Source: an uncultured Bacillota bacterium (GTDB lineage: Bacteria > Bacillota > Clostridia > Lachnospirales > Lachnospiraceae). From it: a DNA stretch of 64,000 bases. Below, in pieces: positions 61,828 through 64,000 of this stretch. Under the pieces are notes generated by a model. It saw only the letters and a list, made by a program, of their open reading frames with translations. It had not been told where the DNA came from and searched no databases. The translations under genes and the position numbers were made by a program. The stretch covers positions 1-64,000 of the forward strand of contig CASEXH010000012.1 in the NCBI GenBank assembly GCA_949291945.1. The letters are read 5' to 3'. How positions within the stretch are numbered: position 1 is the stretch's first letter; each line of letters opens with the position of its first letter.

Positions 61828-62523
61828 ATGAAGAGAATATTACTGAAACTAAGCGGAGAAGCTCTTGCAGGACCGAAAAAAACCGGCTTTGACGAAGACA
61901 CGGTAATGGAAGTAGCAAAGCAGGTAAAGGTTCTGGTAGAAGAAGGTATCCAGGTAGGAATCGTTATCGGAGGAGGCAACTTCTGGCGAGGACGGACCAG
62001 CGAGAATATTGACCGTACTAAGGCGGATCAGATCGGGATGCTTGCTACTGTCATGAACTGCATTTACGTTTCGGAAATTTTTCGTGCCGCAGGTATGAAG
62101 ACCAGTGTGCTCACACCTTTTGAATGCGGTTCTTTTACCAAGCTTTTTTCAAAAGACCGGGCAAACAAATATTTTGAGCGGAATATGGTGGTATTTATGG
62201 CCGGTGGAACAGGGCATCCCTATTTTTCTACAGATACGGCTACTGTACTTCGGGCCATTGAGATCGAGGCAGATACCATTTTCCTGGCAAAGGCTGTGGA
62301 TGGTGTTTATGACAGCGATCCAAAGCTGAATCCTGATGCAAAGAAATATGATGAGATCAGTATTCAGGAGGTTATTGATAAAAAGCTGGCAGTTATGGAT
62401 ATGACTGCTTCCATTATGTGCATGGAGAATAAAATGCCTATGCTGGTATTTGGTCTGAATGAAGAAAACAGCATTGTAAATACCGCTCATGGCAGATTTA
62501 CCGGTACAAAGGTGCTGGTATAG
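61828..62523 (+). CDS. pyrH: UMP kinase
   Basis: 231 residues of the amino-acid-kinase fold, phosphorylating UMP to UDP. Family blocks: RILLKLSGEALAG, VIGGGNFWRG, AGGTGHPYFSTDTATVLRA and LAKAVDGVYDSDPKLNP. AAGGAG precedes the ATG. First gene of a standard firmicute run; frr follows after 48 nt. Confidence 0.96.
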   Translation: MKRILLKLSGEALAGPKKTGFDEDTVMEVAKQVKVLVEEGIQVGIVIGGGNFWRGRTSENIDRTKADQIGMLATVMNCIYVSEIFRAAGMKTSVLTPFECGSFTKLFSKDRANKYFERNMVVFMAGGTGHPYFSTDTATVLRAIEIEADTIFLAKAVDGVYDSDPKLNPDAKKYDEISIQEVIDKKLAVMDMTASIMCMENKMPMLVFGLNEENSIVNTAHGRFTGTKVLV

Positions 62524-62571
62524 CCAAAACCTTCCAAAGGGAAGAAAAGATAGAAACAGGAGGAAAGATTT

Positions 62572-63129
62572 ATGGCAACAGATGAAAGAATCCAAAAATA
62601 TGAAAACAAGATGCAGAAAACTCTGGATGGTCTGGTGAAAGAATATTCTACCATCCGGGCAGGAAGAGCCAATCCGCATATTTTAGATAAAATTACCGTA
62701 GACTATTATGGAAGTCCTACACCTCTTCAGCAGGTGGCAAATATTATGGTGCCGGAGGCCAGAATGATCCAGATCCAGCCCTGGGAATCTTCGCTGATCA
62801 AAGAGATCCAGAAAGCGATCCTGGCTTCTGATCTGGGGTTAAATCCCAATAATGACGGAAAGGTGATCCGTCTGGTGCTGCCGGAACTTACTGAGGAGAG
62901 AAGAAAGGAACTTGTAAAAGACGTAAAGAAAAAAGGAGAGGCTGCCAAAGTAGCTGTCCGCAACGTCCGCAGAGATGCTAATGACTCTTTTAAAAAGCTG
63001 GCAAAACAGGACGTGTCTGAAGATGAGATCAAAGAGCTGGAGGATAAGATCCAGAAATCTACAGATAAATATGTAAAAGAAATTGATAAAGCAGTGGAAG
63101 AAAAATCCAAAGAGATCATGACTGTATAA
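62572..63129 (+). CDS. frr: Ribosome recycling factor
   Basis: 185 residues, full length. It splits post-termination ribosomes together with EF-G. Typical blocks: [45 protein letters not shown] and [20 protein letters not shown] precedes the ATG. Confidence 0.97.
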   Translation: MATDERIQKYENKMQKTLDGLVKEYSTIRAGRANPHILDKITVDYYGSPTPLQQVANIMVPEARMIQIQPWESSLIKEIQKAILASDLGLNPNNDGKVIRLVLPELTEERRKELVKDVKKKGEAAKVAVRNVRRDANDSFKKLAKQDVSEDEIKELEDKIQKSTDKYVKEIDKAVEEKSKEIMTV

Positions 63130-63141
63130 AAAACAGTAGAA

Positions 63142-63178
63142 GGGGCACATACAAAAAACAGGTATTGTGCCTCTTTTA
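63142..63178 (+). terminator. Hairpin between frr and uppS
   Basis: GGGGCACA pairs with TGTGCCTC (one G-U), followed by TTTT. It is a likely partial terminator that lowers read-through into uppS. Confidence 0.55.
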
Positions 63179-63197
63179 TGCGTAGGAGGAGTAAAAT

Positions 63198-63905
63198 ATG
63201 ATAGTTCCCAGACATGTGGCCATTATCCTGGATGGAAACGGACGTTGGGCGAAGGCGAAAGGGATGCCCAGGACTTACGGACATGTGAAAGGCTGTGATA
63301 ATCTGGAAAAAATCTGCACCGTGGCAAAGGAGTTAGGGGTCAAGTACCTTACAGTGTATGCCTTTTCCACTGAGAACTGGAAACGTTCGAAAGAAGAAGT
63401 AGACGGCCTGATGAAGCTGTTCCGCAACTATATGAAGAAGTGTATCAAAATTTCCCGGGATAATAAAATGCGGGTGCGGGTTATCGGCGATCCAAGGGCT
63501 TTTGACCCGGATCTTCAGGATAAGATCCGGGAGCTGGAGGAATATTCCAGCCAGTTTGACGAGCTCCACTTTCAGATTGCCCTGAATTACGGAAGCAGAG
63601 ATGAGATCACAAGAGCTGTCCGCCGCATGGCAGAAGATGTGAGAAAGGGTGCTTTGGATCCGGAGAGCATTACGGAGGATACCATTTCCGGCTATCTGGA
63701 TACCCGGGGTCTGCCGGATCCGGATCTGCTGATCCGTACCAGCGGGGAAGAGCGGCTGTCGAATTTTCTTATGTGGCAGTTGGCTTATACGGAATTTTAT
63801 TTTACAGATGTGGCCTGGCCGGATTTTGACAAGGCAGAATTTGCAAAAGCCATTGAAAAATATAATAAAAGAGACCGCAGATACGGCGGCGTAAAGGAGG
63901 ACTAA
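63198..63905 (+). CDS. uppS: Isoprenyl (undecaprenyl) diphosphate synthase
   Basis: 235 residues, cis-prenyltransferase making the lipid carrier for cell-wall synthesis. Motifs: HVAIILDGNGRWAKAKG with the catalytic aspartate, YAFSTENWKRS, and the C-terminal LPDPDLLIRTSGEERLSNFL with LWQ-like MWQLAYTE. AGGAGG precedes the ATG. cdsA starts two bases after the stop codon. Confidence 0.96.
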   Translation: MIVPRHVAIILDGNGRWAKAKGMPRTYGHVKGCDNLEKICTVAKELGVKYLTVYAFSTENWKRSKEEVDGLMKLFRNYMKKCIKISRDNKMRVRVIGDPRAFDPDLQDKIRELEEYSSQFDELHFQIALNYGSRDEITRAVRRMAEDVRKGALDPESITEDTISGYLDTRGLPDPDLLIRTSGEERLSNFLMWQLAYTEFYFTDVAWPDFDKAEFAKAIEKYNKRDRRYGGVKED

Positions 63906-63906
63906 G

Positions 63907-64000
63907 ATGTTCTGGACAAGGCTTTTCAGCGGTATTATCCTGGTGATTATTGCAGCTGTTTCCATTGCTGCAGGAAGCGCAGTGCTTTTTACGGTATTAC
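63907..64000 (+). CDS. cdsA: CDP-diglyceride synthase, 5' end only
   Basis: The frame opens MFWTRLFSGIILVIIAAVSI and runs to the window edge (31 codons). A hydrophobic start in this position, right after uppS, is the normal place of CdsA, the phosphatidate cytidylyltransferase of phospholipid synthesis. The rest is outside the window. AAGGAGGACTAAG precedes the ATG, overlapping the uppS end. Confidence 0.85.
   Translation, partial: MFWTRLFSGIILVIIAAVSIAAGSAVLFTVL

Overview
The window looks like chromosomal DNA of an anaerobic, gut-type Firmicute, most likely Lachnospiraceae (Blautia-like; inferred). The grounds are the style of the genes (T-box leader, AgrC/LytTR two-component pair, tandem GH3/ABC loci, strong AGGAGG ribosome sites), a class II (B12-dependent) ribonucleotide reductase, and a metV/metF/RnfC-type methylene-tetrahydrofolate reductase set, which is typical of acetogens using the Wood-Ljungdahl pathway. 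No rRNA, tRNA, CRISPR array or prophage was seen.

Layout. 1-120: probable end of an insertion sequence. 130-3849: sulfatase and AraC regulator, divergent from a hexosamine-kinase-like gene; a likely sulfated amino-sugar locus. 4058-7559: MetV-RnfC fusion, MetV and MetF, the methyl branch of C1 metabolism. 7690-8723: yybP-ykoY (manganese) riboswitch with a nested terminator system, driving an unknown protein and a YccF membrane protein. 8720-13297: accessory stretch with a hydroxyacid dehydrogenase, a PHP phosphatase, an ABC-exporter remnant, an MNT/HEPN pair, a C45-family acyltransferase and a broken GyrI-like gene. 13260-19290: one minus-strand operon of XRE regulator, ABC ATPase and permease, LytTR response regulator, and an AgrC-like kinase read in frame into a CPBP protease. 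19529-21552: DUF2975/small XRE/DUF4153-like cassette. 21750-28276: RpiR regulator, ABC importer and phnW-phnX for 2-aminoethylphosphonate use. 28449-30689: GH3 glycosidase. 30704-33947: tryptophan T-box (specifier TGG) and a trpXYZ-like importer. 33986-36406: nrdJ behind a duplicated about 52-nt leader element.

36553-44207: small genes, a cyclopropane-synthase-like gene next to a 154-bp palindromic element, the nadA-nadB-nadC operon with a NiaR-like regulator, a cytidylate-kinase-like gene and a GNAT. 44282-53345: MATE pump, LacI-PfkB fusion, FliB-like methylase, cysteine-rich small protein, HAD phosphatases, YaaA, an orphan NuoE-like protein and an EamA transporter. 53428-61598: carB without carA, a two-gene ABC exporter, a nucleoid-associated protein and an NSS-family Na+ symporter. 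61726-64000: the housekeeping run pyrH-frr-uppS-cdsA, cut by the window end.

The most unusual items are the tandem element before nrdJ, the kinase-protease reading-frame fusion inside a peptide-sensing-type operon, the MetV-RnfC fusion beside a second MetV, the riboswitch with three overlapping hairpins before yccF, the LacI-ribokinase fusion, and several palindromic or dispersed intergenic repeats. All family assignments come from reading motifs by eye; no database search was run.
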